Source: Jiangella alba
GTDB lineage: Bacteria > Actinomycetota > Actinomycetes > Jiangellales > Jiangellaceae
Direction: 5' to 3'
DNA length: 64,000 bases
Assembly (NCBI RefSeq): GCF_900106035.1
Contig: NZ_FNUC01000002.1
Coordinates: 1-64,000 of the forward strand
The position numbers were made by a program, and so were the translations under genes. Positions 10,456-19,343 of this stretch are shown in pieces. A model generated the notes under the pieces. That model searched no databases, had not been told where the DNA came from, and saw only the letters and a list, made by a program, of their open reading frames with translations. Numbering within the stretch: the first letter of the stretch is position 1; each line of letters opens with the position of its first letter.

Positions 10456-10910
10456 ACGCGGCCGTCCAGACCCGGGAACGCGGTGGGCGCACCACCCCAG
10501 GCCAGTGCCTGGACGGTCACGGCGACGACGCCGCGGACGGCGAGTTCGCGCAGCTCGGGGGTGGTGGCGGCGCCGGCGAGGTCGGCGTACAGCCCGCCGA
10601 GCCGCTCTTCCAGCAGCACGCCCAGCGCCAGCGCGGACGCCTCGTCGGTGACGGGGGAGGGCAGCGCGTAACCGGGCTCGGCCGCGACCGGCGCGGCCCC
10701 GGCCGCCGCGATCAGCGCGGTCAGCTCGTCGCGGCGGGCCCGGTGCGTCGCCAGCGCCGCCAGCGCGGCCGGCGCGTCGTCGGGCAGGTGCGCGCCGAGC
10801 ACGCCGTAGCCGTACACGCAGGCGTGCTCGCCGGCCAGCGCCGCCTGCGCGGCCTCGACCGAGGGGTCTCCGGAGGCGGCGGACGGCGCCGGCGCCGGGG
10901 TCGTCGTCAC
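10452..10910 (-). CDS. DUF4439 ferritin-like domain protein
   Basis: A 152-residue all-helical protein with the pattern of DUF4439 ferritin-like domains (AAQAALAGEHACVYGYGVLGAHL, then THRARRDELTALI and the C-terminal AVTVQALAWGGAPTAFPGL). No signal sequence. The GTG start overlaps the TGA of the upstream lipoprotein by 4 bp (GTGA), so the two are co-translated and probably work together. A Glu and His in helix 1 and RRDEL in helix 2 could bind metal, but the function of the family is unknown. Confidence 0.78.
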   Translation of the reverse strand: MTTTPAPAPSAASGDPSVEAAQAALAGEHACVYGYGVLGAHLPDDAPAALAALATHRARRDELTALIAAAGAAPVAAEPGYALPSPVTDEASALALGVLLEERLGGLYADLAGAATTPELRELAVRGVVAVTVQALAWGGAPTAFPGLDGRV

Positions 10911-11410
10911 GTCAGCACCGCCCCGTGGCCGGCCTCGGAGGCGGCGATGGACGCCAGCACGGCGGCCAGCCGCGGCCCGGCGGCGCCCAGCGCGGCCAGG
11001 ACGCACGCGTCGGCGGCGGCCCGCTCGGCGTCGGCGACGGCGGCCAGCGCGGAGTCGGCGTCGGCGGCGATCGACGGCGCGGCCGCGGCGGCGGCGCCCG
11101 CGCCGTACGGCAGCGGTCCGTCGGCCCGCAACGCGGCCAGGTGCTCGTCGTGGTGCGCGGTCAGCGGCGCCAGCCGCTCGGCGAGGTCCGGATGCGCCGC
11201 GACGGTGGCCGCGTGCAGCGCCAGCAGCGCCTGCTCGCCGTGCGCCGCGCGCCAGCGCAGCTTCACGTCGGCGTCGAGCGACGCACGGGGTCCGGGAGCG
11301 GCCTTCGGACGGGGTTCGGCGCCGCACGCGGCCAGCGCCACGCCGAGCACCGGAGCCCCGGCGACCAGCGCGAGCAGCCGCCGCCGGCCCTCGTCCACCC
11401 TCTGCTTCAC
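10907..11410 (-). CDS. ferritin-like lipoprotein
   Basis: A 167-residue Ala-rich helical protein. The N-terminus is a signal peptide with lipobox LAAC. The mature part contains HGEQALLALHAATVA and LTAHHDEHLAALRADG, helix patterns with Glu/His spaced as in ferritin-like four-helix bundles, so it looks like a divergent paralog of its downstream partner. GTG 11410 is preferred over GTG 11419 because it lies 7 nt after the minus-strand -10 box TACGGT (11418-11423). Divergent from rimP. Function unknown. Confidence 0.72.
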   Translation of the reverse strand: MKQRVDEGRRRLLALVAGAPVLGVALAACGAEPRPKAAPGPRASLDADVKLRWRAAHGEQALLALHAATVAAHPDLAERLAPLTAHHDEHLAALRADGPLPYGAGAAAAAAPSIAADADSALAAVADAERAAADACVLAALGAAGPRLAAVLASIAASEAGHGAVLT

Positions 11411-11417
11411 GGAGCAC

Positions 11418-11423
11418 ACCGTA
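11418..11423 (-). promoter_or_regulatory. -10 box of a predicted leaderless promoter (ferritin-like lipoprotein)
   Basis: On the minus strand TACGGT ends 7 nt before GTG 11410, with no ribosome-binding site between them. Confidence 0.45.
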
Positions 11424-11475
11424 ACCGGTGCGAACGTGCCGGTGGATCGCCGGTCCTCGCTGTAGTCTTGGCTAC

Positions 11476-11497
11476 TCTTGACGGCAGGACGTCAAGA
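11476..11497. promoter_or_regulatory. inverted repeat ahead of rimP
   Basis: TCTTGACG and CGTCAAGA form 8-bp arms around GCAGGA. They sit right after a TACTCT -10-like hexamer (11473-11478), near the expected transcription start of the rimP-nusA-infB operon. It may be an operator or a 5' transcript hairpin. Confidence 0.45.
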
Positions 11498-11544
11498 ACA
11501 CGGTCACGGCACGAGACAACTCGACATCGAGGAAGGGGCATCCG

Positions 11545-12039
11545 ATGACATCGGCTTCTCATGACCTTCTGCAGCAGGTCATCGAGCCCGTGGTGGTGTC
11601 GGAGGGGCTCGACCTCGAACAGCTCGATCTGTCCCAGGCGGGCCGCCGCAGCCGGCTGCGCATCATGGTCGACGCCGACGGCGGGGTCGACCTCGACCGC
11701 TGCGCCGAGGTGTCCCGGCACATCTCCAAGGCGCTCGACGACAGCAACGTCATGGGCGACCGGCCGTACACCCTCGAGGTCAGCTCGCCGGGCGTCTCGC
11801 GGCCGCTGACCCTGCCGCGGCACTGGTCGCGCGCCACCGGCCGCCTGGTCCGCGCCGTCCTGCACGACGGCGGCGACGTCACCGGGCGCGTCGTGTCGGC
11901 CGGCGACACCTCCGCCGTGCTCGACGTCGACGGCGCCACCCGCGAGGTGGCCTACACCGACGTCCGCAAGGCCAAGGTGCAGGTCGAGTTCCGCAAGACC
12001 GACGACACCGATCTCGACGATTTCGAGGAAGAGGACTGA
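11545..12039 (+). CDS. rimP: ribosome maturation factor RimP
   Basis: A 164-residue cytosolic factor needed for maturation of the 30S subunit. It has the N-terminal alpha/beta domain ([21 protein letters not shown] and [15 protein letters not shown], then the highly conserved [14 protein letters not shown]) and a C-terminal SH3-like domain. The ATG follows GAGGAAGGGG. It is the first gene of the rimP-nusA-ylxR-infB cluster, which is conserved across bacteria. The acidic tail ([12 protein letters not shown]) is common in actinobacterial members. Confidence 0.96.
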   Translation: MTSASHDLLQQVIEPVVVSEGLDLEQLDLSQAGRRSRLRIMVDADGGVDLDRCAEVSRHISKALDDSNVMGDRPYTLEVSSPGVSRPLTLPRHWSRATGRLVRAVLHDGGDVTGRVVSAGDTSAVLDVDGATREVAYTDVRKAKVQVEFRKTDDTDLDDFEEED

Positions 12040-12043
12040 GAGC

Positions 12044-13045
12044 GTGGACATCGACCTTTCGCTCCTGCGAGCACTGGAGCGAGAGAAGGACATCTCCTTC
12101 GACCTGGTCGTCGAGGCGACGGAGCGCGCTCTGCTGCTCGCCTACCAGCGCTCCGAGACCCATCAGCCGCGGGCCCGTGTCGAGCTCGACCGCAAGACCG
12201 GCCACGTCACCGTCTGGGCCCAGGAGGTCGACGACGACGGCGCCGTCACGCGCGAGTGGGACGACACCCCCGACGGCTTCGGCCGCATCGCCGCCACCAC
12301 CGCGAAGCAGGAGATCCTGCAGCGGCTGCGCGACGCCGAGGACGAGAACACCTTCGGCGACTTCCTCGACCGCGAGGGCGAGATCGTCTCCGGCACCATC
12401 CAGCAGGGCCGCGACCCCCGCACCGTCATGGTCAACCTCGGCAAGGTCGAGGCGGTGCTGCCGCCGGCCGAGCAGGTGCCGGGCGAGCGCTACGAGCACG
12501 GCAGCCGCATCCGCTGCTACGTCGTGCAGGTGCGCAAGGGCCAGCACGGCCCCGTCATCACCGTGTCGCGCACCCACCCGAACCTGGTGAAGAAGCTGTT
12601 CACGCTGGAGGTCCCCGAGATCGCCGACGGCACGGTGCAGATCGCCGGCATCGCCCGCGAGGCCGGCCACCGCAGCAAGATCGCCGTCTTCTCCACCGTG
12701 CCGGGGGTCAACGCCAAGGGCGCCTGCATCGGGCCCATGGGGTCGCGGGTGCGTGCGGTCATGACCGAGTTGCACGGCGAGAAGATCGACATCGTCGACT
12801 GGTCCGAGGACCCCGCCGAGCTGGTCGCCAACGCGCTGTCGCCGGCCCGGGTGCAGCGGGTCGAGATCGTCGACGCGGCCGCGCGGTCGGCCCGCGTCAC
12901 GGTCCCCGACTTCCAGCTCTCGCTGGCCATCGGCCGGGAAGGACAGAACGCCCGGCTGGCCGCTCGGCTGACCGGATGGCGCATCGACATCCGCCCCGAC
13001 ACCGAGCCCGAGACCGCTGATCACGGCGCCGACACGCCCGCGTGA
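12044..13045 (+). CDS. nusA: transcription termination/antitermination protein NusA
   Basis: A 333-residue RNA polymerase elongation factor affecting pausing, termination and antitermination. The N-terminal domain binds polymerase (about 1-130), followed by an S1 domain (about 135-200, [11 protein letters not shown]) and two KH domains ([24 protein letters not shown] and [17 protein letters not shown] motifs). It lacks the C-terminal acidic repeats of E. coli NusA, as usual in actinobacteria. GTG 12044 is 4 nt after the rimP stop and is preceded by GAGGAAGAGG inside the rimP end. Confidence 0.96.
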   Translation: MDIDLSLLRALEREKDISFDLVVEATERALLLAYQRSETHQPRARVELDRKTGHVTVWAQEVDDDGAVTREWDDTPDGFGRIAATTAKQEILQRLRDAEDENTFGDFLDREGEIVSGTIQQGRDPRTVMVNLGKVEAVLPPAEQVPGERYEHGSRIRCYVVQVRKGQHGPVITVSRTHPNLVKKLFTLEVPEIADGTVQIAGIAREAGHRSKIAVFSTVPGVNAKGACIGPMGSRVRAVMTELHGEKIDIVDWSEDPAELVANALSPARVQRVEIVDAAARSARVTVPDFQLSLAIGREGQNARLAARLTGWRIDIRPDTEPETADHGADTPA

Positions 13046-13066
13046 CCGTTCAGGCCCGAGAGACGC

Positions 13067-13072
13067 TAAACT
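13067..13072 (+). promoter_or_regulatory. -10 box of a predicted internal leaderless promoter (ylxR)
   Basis: TAAACT ends 6 nt before GTG 13079; TGACCG at 13043-13048 could serve as the -35 element with 18-bp spacing. It would allow ylxR-infB transcription independent of rimP-nusA. Confidence 0.45.
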
Positions 13073-13078
13073 GTTCGA

Positions 13079-13417
13079 GTGAATGACCGCGCGCCCGGCC
13101 GGTCACCTGTGCGCACCTGCGTAGGATGCCGGTCTCGTGCGGTGAAGTCCGAACTGCTCCGCGTCGTCGCGGGCGGTGCCGGCGCCGAAAGGGCGCTGGT
13201 TCCCGACCTCGACGGCCGGCTCCCGGGCCGCGGTGCGTACCTGCACCCACGTCAGGGCTGCCTCGACCAAGCCGAGCGACGTCGAGCGTTCTCGCGCGCA
13301 TTACGCGCCGAGGGGCCGCTCGACGATACTGGGCTGCGTCGGTGGCTCGCCGAGCACGAGGATCGACCCGATCGGCCGCAACGGCCGGCCGGAATGGATG
13401 AAGGAGACACGACGTGA
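13079..13417 (+). CDS. ylxR: YlxR family RNA-binding protein (DUF448)
   Basis: A 112-residue basic protein with the YlxR signature: RTCVGCRSRAVKSELLRVV near the N-terminus and GRGAYLHPRQGCLDQA in the middle. YlxR proteins have been linked to nucleoid/RNA binding and, in Clostridioides, to RNase P RNA; the position between nusA and infB is conserved throughout Gram-positive bacteria. The GTG start coincides with the expected transcription start of an internal promoter. The C-terminal tail after about residue 85 is not conserved. Confidence 0.88.
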   Translation: MNDRAPGRSPVRTCVGCRSRAVKSELLRVVAGGAGAERALVPDLDGRLPGRGAYLHPRQGCLDQAERRRAFSRALRAEGPLDDTGLRRWLAEHEDRPDRPQRPAGMDEGDTT

Positions 13418-13507
13418 CGCTCACGAGCGCTCGATGAGCACGCAGCGATGAGCACGCGCACCACCTAGCCGGTCCGAGCCGACACGCCCGGGCCGAGAAG
13501 GAGAGCA

Positions 13508-16500
13508 GTGGCAAAGGTCCGGGTACACGAGCTCGCGAAAGAGCTCGGTGTGACGAGCAAGGACGTCCTCGGCAAGCTGGGCGACCTCGGGGAGTACGTC
13601 AAGTCGGCATCGTCGACCATCGAGGCCCCCGTCGTCCGTAAGCTTCGCGACGCGTTCGCCAATCAAGGAACCGGCAAGGGAACCAAGCGGTCTCCCGGCA
13701 CCCCTGGCCCGTCGGCCAGGCCGGCAGCACCGGCCCCCAGCACGCCCAGTGCGGCCGCACCGGCGCCGGCACCCGCCGCGCCGGCGGCGAAGCCTGCCCC
13801 GCGCCCGGCCTCGCCGGCGCCCGCGGAGCAGCCGGCCGCGTCCGCGCCTCCGGCCGCACGGCCCGCTCCGGGCCCGCGGCCCGGCCCGGCGCCCACGCCG
13901 GGTCCGCGTCCGTCCAGCGGCGGCGGCCAGGGTCAGCGGCCCGAGCAGGGTCAGCGGCCCGACCAGGGCGCGCGTCCCGACCAGGGCGGGCGTCCGGGCC
14001 CCGGCCAGCGCTCCGGCGGCGGCCAGCGGCCCGACCAGGGCCAGCGTGGCCCTGGCGGCGGTCGTCCGGGCGCACCGAAGCCTGGTCCGGCCGCGCCGCG
14101 TCCGGCCGGCCCGCGTCCGGGCAACAACCCGTTCGGCGGCGAGAACACCGGCATGGGCCGGTCTCGTCCCGGCGGCGGCCCGCGTCCGGGCAACAACCCG
14201 TTCTCGTCCGGTGGCTCCACCGGCATGCAGCGTCCCGGCTCGCGCCGCGACGGTGAAGGCCGCGGCGCGCCCGGTGCGGGTGGCCCGCGGCCCAGCGCCC
14301 CGGCCCCGCGTCCGGGCGGTGGCGGCGGCGCCGGTGGCCCGCGCCCCAACCCCGGCATGATGCCGCCGCGCCCGTCGCAGCGGCCCGGTGGTGGCGGCGG
14401 CGGTGGCGGCGAGCGTGGTGGCCGTCCCGGCGGTGACCGCGGCGGTCGTCCCGGCGGCGGTGGCGGCGGTGGTCGTCCCGGCGGCGGTGGCGGCGGCGGT
14501 CGTCCCGGCGGTGGCGGCGGCTTCGGCGGCGGCCCCGGCGGCGGTGGCCGTCCCGGTGGCTTCGGCGGTCCCGGCGGCGGTGGCCGTCCGGGTGGCGGCG
14601 GTGGCCGCGGCCGCGGTGGCACGGCCGGCGCGTTCGGCCGTCCCGGTGGCCGGCCGGCCAAGAGCCGCAAGAGCAAGCGTCAGAAGCGCCAGGAATACGA
14701 CAACATGCAGGCGCCGTCGATCGGCGGTGTGCGGCTGCCCCGCGGCAACGGACAGGTCGTCCGGCTGCCCCGCGGCGCATCCCTCGCCGACTTCGCCGAG
14801 CGCATCGACGTCGACCCCGCGCAGCTGGTCCAGGTGCTGTTCGGCCTGGGCGAGATGGTCACGGCCACCCAGTCGGTGGACGAAGACACCTTCCGGGTGC
14901 TGGGCGAGGAGCTCGGCTTCGAGATCCAGATGGTGTCGCCCGAGGACGAGGACCGCGAGCTGCTCGAGTCGTTCGACATCGACTTCGACGCCGAGGTGGG
15001 CGACGAGGACGCGCTGGCGGCCCGGCCGCCGGTGGTCACCGTCATGGGCCACGTCGACCACGGTAAGACCAAGCTGCTCGACGCCATCCGCAAGGAGAAC
15101 ATCGTCGAGTCCGAGGCCGGCGGCATCACCCAGCACATCGGTGCCTACCAGGTCTCGGTCGAGCACGAGGGCGAGCCGCGGGCCATCACCTTCATCGACA
15201 CCCCGGGTCACGAGGCGTTCACCGCCATGCGTGCCCGTGGTGCGCAGGTGACGGACATCGTCATCCTCGTGGTCGCGGCCGACGACGGCGTCATGCCGCA
15301 GACCATCGAGGCGCTGAACCACGCGCAGGCGGCCGGCGTGCCCATCGTCGTCGCGGTCAACAAGATCGACGTCGAGGGCGCCAACCCGGCGAAGATCCGC
15401 CAGCAGCTCACCGAGTACAACCTGGTGGCCGAGGAGTACGGCGGCGACACCATGTTCGTCGACGTCGCGGCGAAGCCGGGGCTGAACATCGACAAGCTGC
15501 TCGAGGCCGTCCTGCTGACCGCCGACGCGGCGCTCGACCTGCGGGCCAACCCCGACATGCCGGCGCGCGGCGTCGCGATCGAGGGTCACCTCGACCGCGG
15601 CCGCGGCCCGGTGGCCACCGTCCTGGTGCAGCGCGGCACGCTGCGCCCGGGCGACGCCATCGTCACGGGTCAGTCCTACGGCCGGGTGCGCGCCATGCTC
15701 GACGAGTACGGCAAGCCGGTCGAGGAGGCCACGCCGTCGCGTCCGGTCCTGGTGCTCGGTCTCACCGCGGTGCCCGGCGCCGGCGACAAGTTCCTCGTCG
15801 CCGACGACGACCGCACCGCGCGCCAGATCGCCGAGAAGCGCGAGGCCATGGAGCGCAACGCCGCCCTGGCCAAGGCCCGAAAGCGGGTCACGCTCGAGAG
15901 CTTCATGGCCGAGAGCAAGGTCGAGACGCTGAACCTGATCCTCAAGGGCGACGTGTCCGGCTCGGTCGAGGCGCTCGAGGACGCGCTGCTCAAGATCGAC
16001 GTGGGCGACGAGGTCAACCTCAACATCATCCACCGCGGCGTCGGCGCCATCACGGCCAACGACGTCAACCTCGCCTCCATCGACCAGGGCATCATCATCG
16101 GCTTCAACGTCCGGCCGCAGAGCCGGACGGTCGAGGACCTGGCCGACCGCGAGGGTGTGGAGATCCGGTACTACTCGGTCATCTACTCGGCCATCGAGGA
16201 GATCGAGGCGGCCCTCAAGGGCATGCTCAAGCCGGAGTACGAGGAGGTCCAGCTCGGCACCGCCGAGATCCGCGAGGTGTTCCGGTCGTCCAAGATCGGC
16301 AACATCGCCGGTTGCATGGTCACCAACGGCATCATGCGGCGCAACGCGTCGGCGCGGCTGGTCCGCGACGGCGTCGTGGTGGGCGAGGGCCTCACGGTCG
16401 TGTCGCTGCGGCGCGAGAAGGACGACGCCACCGAGGTCCGCGAAGGGTTCGAGTGCGGTATCAATCTCGGCTCGTTCAACGACATCAAGGTCGGCGACCG

Positions 16501-16540
16501 CATCGAGACCTACGAGATGAAGGAGAAGCCGCGCGGCTGA
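13508..16540 (+). CDS. infB: translation initiation factor IF-2
   Basis: A 1010-residue GTPase that brings fMet-tRNA to the 30S subunit. Residues 1-55 carry the IF2_N helix; about 60-385 form a Pro/Ala- then Gly/Arg/Pro-rich low-complexity linker much longer than in most bacteria. Then comes a second IF2_N region (about 425-475). The G domain has GHVDHGKT (G1, near 515), DTPGHE (G3, near 564) and NKID (G4, near 617), followed by domains II, III and the fMet-binding C-terminal domain. GTG 13508 follows GAAGGAGAG. Confidence 0.97.
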   Translation: MAKVRVHELAKELGVTSKDVLGKLGDLGEYVKSASSTIEAPVVRKLRDAFANQGTGKGTKRSPGTPGPSARPAAPAPSTPSAAAPAPAPAAPAAKPAPRPASPAPAEQPAASAPPAARPAPGPRPGPAPTPGPRPSSGGGQGQRPEQGQRPDQGARPDQGGRPGPGQRSGGGQRPDQGQRGPGGGRPGAPKPGPAAPRPAGPRPGNNPFGGENTGMGRSRPGGGPRPGNNPFSSGGSTGMQRPGSRRDGEGRGAPGAGGPRPSAPAPRPGGGGGAGGPRPNPGMMPPRPSQRPGGGGGGGGERGGRPGGDRGGRPGGGGGGGRPGGGGGGGRPGGGGGFGGGPGGGGRPGGFGGPGGGGRPGGGGGRGRGGTAGAFGRPGGRPAKSRKSKRQKRQEYDNMQAPSIGGVRLPRGNGQVVRLPRGASLADFAERIDVDPAQLVQVLFGLGEMVTATQSVDEDTFRVLGEELGFEIQMVSPEDEDRELLESFDIDFDAEVGDEDALAARPPVVTVMGHVDHGKTKLLDAIRKENIVESEAGGITQHIGAYQVSVEHEGEPRAITFIDTPGHEAFTAMRARGAQVTDIVILVVAADDGVMPQTIEALNHAQAAGVPIVVAVNKIDVEGANPAKIRQQLTEYNLVAEEYGGDTMFVDVAAKPGLNIDKLLEAVLLTADAALDLRANPDMPARGVAIEGHLDRGRGPVATVLVQRGTLRPGDAIVTGQSYGRVRAMLDEYGKPVEEATPSRPVLVLGLTAVPGAGDKFLVADDDRTARQIAEKREAMERNAALAKARKRVTLESFMAESKVETLNLILKGDVSGSVEALEDALLKIDVGDEVNLNIIHRGVGAITANDVNLASIDQGIIIGFNVRPQSRTVEDLADREGVEIRYYSVIYSAIEEIEAALKGMLKPEYEEVQLGTAEIREVFRSSKIGNIAGCMVTNGIMRRNASARLVRDGVVVGEGLTVVSLRREKDDATEVREGFECGINLGSFNDIKVGDRIETYEMKEKPRG
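13920..14660 (+). repeat. low-complexity Gly/Arg/Pro coding repeats in infB
   Basis: Short degenerate repeats. First come units like [20 protein letters not shown], then two copies of RPGNNPF about 26 residues apart, then many GGGGRPGG units built from CCCGGCGGTGG-like DNA. The translated stretch is predicted disordered. Such tracts are prone to replication slippage and assembly error. Confidence 0.8.
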
Positions 16541-16562
16541 CGGCCGTCCGCGGCGGACTGAT

Positions 16563-16862
16563 GTGTTCGTCGGGACCATCGTGTTCGACCTGCTGCTCGG
16601 CGACGTGCATTCGTTGAAGCAGAAGCGCGCCGTGGTTCGGCCCATCGTGGCCGAACTGCGGCGCCGCTTCGACGTCGCCGTCGCCGAGGTGGGTCACCAG
16701 GACCTGCACCGCCGCACGGAGGTGGGGGTCGCCGTCGTCGCCGGCGACTCCCGGCAGTGCATCGACGTGCTCGACGCCGTCGAGCGGCACGTCGCGTACC
16801 GGCCGGAGATCGAGCTGCTCTCCACCCGGCGGCGGATCCACAACGACGAAGACGAGGAGTAG
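16563..16862 (+). CDS. DUF503 (YlxP-like) protein
   Basis: A 99-residue protein with the DUF503 pattern: MFVGTIVFDLLLGDVHSLKQKRAVVRPIV, then RFDVAVAEVGHQD and VGVAVVAGDSRQC. Members are small proteins of unknown function nearly always found between infB and rbfA; the fold resembles a ferredoxin-like domain. The start is GTG 16563. Only 2 nt separate it from rbfA, so it belongs to the same operon. Confidence 0.88.
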   Translation: MFVGTIVFDLLLGDVHSLKQKRAVVRPIVAELRRRFDVAVAEVGHQDLHRRTEVGVAVVAGDSRQCIDVLDAVERHVAYRPEIELLSTRRRIHNDEDEE

Positions 16863-16864
16863 TC

Positions 16865-17320
16865 ATGGCCGATCCAGCGCGGGCGCGCAAACTGGCCGAC
16901 CGCATCCGCGAGATCGCGGCCGAGACGCTGGAGCGCCGGGTCAAGGATCCCCGGCTGGGGTTCGTCACGGTCACCGACGCCCGCATCACCGGTGACCTGC
17001 GCGACGCCACCGTCTTCTACACCGTGTACGGCGACGAGGAGGAGCGCACGGCCACGGCCGCGGCGCTCGAGAGCGTCAAGGGCCTGGTCCGCTCCGAGGT
17101 GGGCCGGCGCACCGGCGTCCGGTTCACGCCGACGCTGGAGTTCGTGGCCGACGCCATCCCCGAGAACGCCGCGAACATCGACGACCTGCTGCGCACGGCG
17201 CGCGAGTCGGACGAGCGGGTGGCCCAGGCGGCCGCCGCGGCCGACTACGCCGGCGACCCCGACCCGTACCGCAAGCCGGCCGACGAGGAAGACGAGGAGG
17301 ACGACGACCACCGTGGCTGA
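16865..17320 (+). CDS. rbfA: ribosome-binding factor A
   Basis: A 151-residue KH-fold 30S maturation and cold-adaptation factor. The N-terminal KLADRIREIAAETLERRVKDPRLGFVTVTDARIT and the RTGVRFTPTLEFVAD region are characteristic. The tail is acidic (DEEDEEDDD) and its last codons overlap the truB start by 8 bp. The start at ATG 16865 fits the length of the family and follows the GAGGAGTAG sequence spanning the end of the previous gene. Confidence 0.95.
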   Translation: MADPARARKLADRIREIAAETLERRVKDPRLGFVTVTDARITGDLRDATVFYTVYGDEEERTATAAALESVKGLVRSEVGRRTGVRFTPTLEFVADAIPENAANIDDLLRTARESDERVAQAAAAADYAGDPDPYRKPADEEDEEDDDHRG

Positions 17321-18185
17321 CCCCGACGGCCTCGTCGTCGTCGACAAGCCCGGGGGCTGGACGTCGCACGACGTCGTCGCCCGTGTCCGCCGGCTGGCCG
17401 GCACCCGCCGTGTCGGCCACGCCGGCACGCTCGACCCGATGGCCACCGGCGTGCTGGTGGTCGGCGTCGGCAAGGCCACCAAGCTGCTCGGGCACCTGGC
17501 GCTGACGGCGAAGGAGTACGACGCCACCATCCGGCTCGGCGCGGCCACCGTCACCGACGACGCCGAGGGCGAGGTGACGGCGACGGCCGACGCGTCCGCG
17601 GTGACCGATAACGCCGTCGCGGCCGGTGTCGCCGCGCTGACCGGGCCGATCCAGCAGGTGCCGAGCGCGGTGTCCGCGGTGAAGATCGACGGCGTGCGCT
17701 CGTACCACCGGGTGCGCTCCGGCGAGGACGTCGAGCTGCCGGCGCGCGCCGTCGTCGTCAGCCGGTTCGACGTGCTGGCGTCGCGGCGCGTGGGGGAGTT
17801 CCTCGACCTCGACGTGTCGGTGACGTGCTCGTCCGGCACCTACATCCGGGCGCTGGCCCGCGACCTCGGCGCGGCGCTGGGCGTCGGCGGCCACCTGACG
17901 GCGCTGCGCCGCACCGCCGTCGGCCCGTACCGCCTCGACGTCGCCCGCACCCTGGACCAGCTCGGCGCCGAGTTCACCCTGGTGCCGCTGGCCGACGCCG
18001 CCGCGGCGGCGTTCCCGCGGCTGGACGTCGACGCCGAGACCGCCGGGCGGGTCGCGCACGGCATGCCGCTGCCGGCCACCGGGCTCGGGCCGGGACCCGT
18101 CGGGGTGTTCGGGCCGGACGGTACCCTGCTGTCCCTGGTCGAGGACCGGGGTTCCCGGGCGAAGCACCTGGCGGTGTTCGTATGA
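17313..18185 (+). CDS. truB: tRNA pseudouridine(55) synthase
   Basis: A 290-residue enzyme that makes pseudouridine 55 in the T-loop of tRNAs. The catalytic Asp41 is in GHAGTLDPMATG. Other family motifs are VDKPGGWTSHDVV at the N-terminus, KEYDATIRLG, VPSAVSAVKIDG and CSSGTYIRALARDLG, and a C-terminal PUA-like region is present. The GTG start overlaps rbfA by 8 bp. Cytosolic; last translation gene of the operon that starts at rimP. Confidence 0.96.
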   Translation: MADPDGLVVVDKPGGWTSHDVVARVRRLAGTRRVGHAGTLDPMATGVLVVGVGKATKLLGHLALTAKEYDATIRLGAATVTDDAEGEVTATADASAVTDNAVAAGVAALTGPIQQVPSAVSAVKIDGVRSYHRVRSGEDVELPARAVVVSRFDVLASRRVGEFLDLDVSVTCSSGTYIRALARDLGAALGVGGHLTALRRTAVGPYRLDVARTLDQLGAEFTLVPLADAAAAAFPRLDVDAETAGRVAHGMPLPATGLGPGPVGVFGPDGTLLSLVEDRGSRAKHLAVFV

Positions 18186-18625
18186 GCGATCGGCAGCAGG
18201 TCAACGAGCAGCTCGAGGCCGAGCTCGCGTTCCTCTGGCGCCGGGTGCGCCGGCTCTCCATCGACCTCGCCCGTCAGGTCGACGAAGGCCTCGAGGCGGC
18301 CGCGTACGGGCTGCTCGGGCTGCTCGCCGACGGCGGCGACGTCCGTGCCGCCGATCTGGTCGAGCGGCTGGGGCTGGACAAGTCCACCGTCAGCCGCCAG
18401 GTCACGCAGATGGAGACCTTGGGCCTGATCCAGCGGGTGCCCGACCCGCAGGACGGCCGGGCCCGGCTGCTGCACATCACCGACGCGGGCCGCGCCCGGG
18501 TGCAGCAGTTGCGCGGCGCCCGGGGCCGCTGGTTCGGCGCGGCGCTGGAGGACTGGCCCGACGCCGACGTCGACACGCTCGCCGTTCTGCTCAAACGGCT
18601 CAACGAGTCCATGGCACAGGAGTAG
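18182..18625 (+). CDS. MarR family transcriptional regulator (truB-linked)
   Basis: A 147-residue winged-helix protein. The recognition region is VRAADLVERLGLDKSTVSRQVTQMETLGLIQRVPDPQDGRARLLHIT, with the wing in DPQDGRARLL, flanked by dimerisation helices at both ends. Its ATG overlaps the truB stop by 4 bp (ATGA), so it is co-transcribed with the translation operon. It is about 35-40% similar by eye to the next MarR gene and ends in the same LLxKLN-type tail, which suggests a duplicated pair. The target is unknown. Confidence 0.86.
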   Translation: MSDRQQVNEQLEAELAFLWRRVRRLSIDLARQVDEGLEAAAYGLLGLLADGGDVRAADLVERLGLDKSTVSRQVTQMETLGLIQRVPDPQDGRARLLHITDAGRARVQQLRGARGRWFGAALEDWPDADVDTLAVLLKRLNESMAQE

Positions 18626-18694
18626 CGGTTCTGCCCGCCGCCGATCACGGCCACGCGCGCCCTCATCGGACGCTCCGGAGGGTGGGTGCGGCCG

Positions 18695-18746
18695 CTTTGC
18701 AATGAGCACCTATGGGCACCGGTGCGTAGGGGTGCTCATTGCAAAG
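18695..18746. terminator. 52-bp inverted repeat between the two MarR genes
   Basis: CTTTGCAATGAGCACC (18695-18710) and its perfect reverse complement (18731-18746) form 16-bp arms; the loop holds a further palindrome, GCACCGGTGC. It can fold as a very stable hairpin at the end of the rimP-to-marR operon, so a terminator is likely. Its low-GC arms for this genome also fit a foldback repeat or a regulator site. Confidence 0.55.
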
Positions 18747-18813
18747 GGGCTGACGGGTACGCGCGGGCCGATGCCGGGCTCGGCTCTGCCCGGAGGATGC
18801 CTCTCAGGAATAA

Positions 18814-18863
18814 AGTTGGTTGCTGCAACCATTAACCCCTATAGTTGCAGCGACCAACCAACT
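18814..18863 (+). promoter_or_regulatory. promoter and MarR-type operator pair for the marR-MFS operon
   Basis: TTGGTT (18816-18821) and TATAGT (18840-18845) are 18 bp apart. Overlapping them are the palindrome GGTTGCTGCAACC (18818-18830) and a second, reversed half-match GTTGCAGC-GACC-AACCAACT (18844-18863). The two sites are inverted copies of AGTTGGTTGCTGCAAC covering both promoter elements. This is the layout expected for autorepression by the MarR protein encoded next. Confidence 0.7.
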
Positions 18864-18881
18864 GAGGCGGTGACGCGCGCC

Positions 18882-19343
18882 ATGGGCAGCGATGTCTGGA
18901 GCGAGCTGGTCGACCAGGGACGTCTCCTGGTCCGGCTGGGCAAGCTCCTCACCCACCGCCACGTCGAGATCTACGAGGGCGTGGGTCCGACCCTGGGCGG
19001 CATGCTCGCCGCGCTGAGCAAGGGCGGCCCGATGCGGCTGACGGCACTCGCCGACCAGCTGCAGGTGGACACGTCCGTCGCCAGCCGGCAGGCGGCCGAA
19101 CTGGTGGAGCGGGGGCTGGTGGAGCGCCGTCCGGACCCGGACGACGCGCGCGCCGGCATCCTCGACCTCACCGCCGACGGCCACGCGGTGCTCCAACGGG
19201 CCCGCGAGCGCAGCGGCGAGATCGTCGCCGCCGCGCTCGAGGACTGGAGCGAGGCCGAGGCCCGGCAGTTGGTCGACCTGCTCACCAAGCTCAACGGCGA
19301 TCTCCGCGACGAGCTCTGCGGGGGAAGGGAACGCGTCCGATGA
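18882..19343 (+). CDS. MarR family transcriptional regulator of an MFS efflux pump
   Basis: A 153-residue winged-helix regulator: MRLTALADQLQVDTSVASRQAAELVERGLVERRPDPDDARAGILDLT is the helix-turn-helix and wing. It probably represses its own promoter and that of the efflux gene, which starts in the same ATGA. Binding of a drug or aromatic ligand would release it, as in EmrR/MarR systems (inference). ATG 18882 is chosen because GAGGCGG lies 11 nt upstream and the promoter elements end near 18845. Confidence 0.87.
   Translation: MGSDVWSELVDQGRLLVRLGKLLTHRHVEIYEGVGPTLGGMLAALSKGGPMRLTALADQLQVDTSVASRQAAELVERGLVERRPDPDDARAGILDLTADGHAVLQRARERSGEIVAAALEDWSEAEARQLVDLLTKLNGDLRDELCGGRERVR

Noticed and set aside
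13421-16645. 1074-codon open frame on the minus strand
   Set aside because: It is antisense to infB; the high GC content keeps stop codons out of the opposite strand. Its translation has no family pattern while infB is unmistakable.
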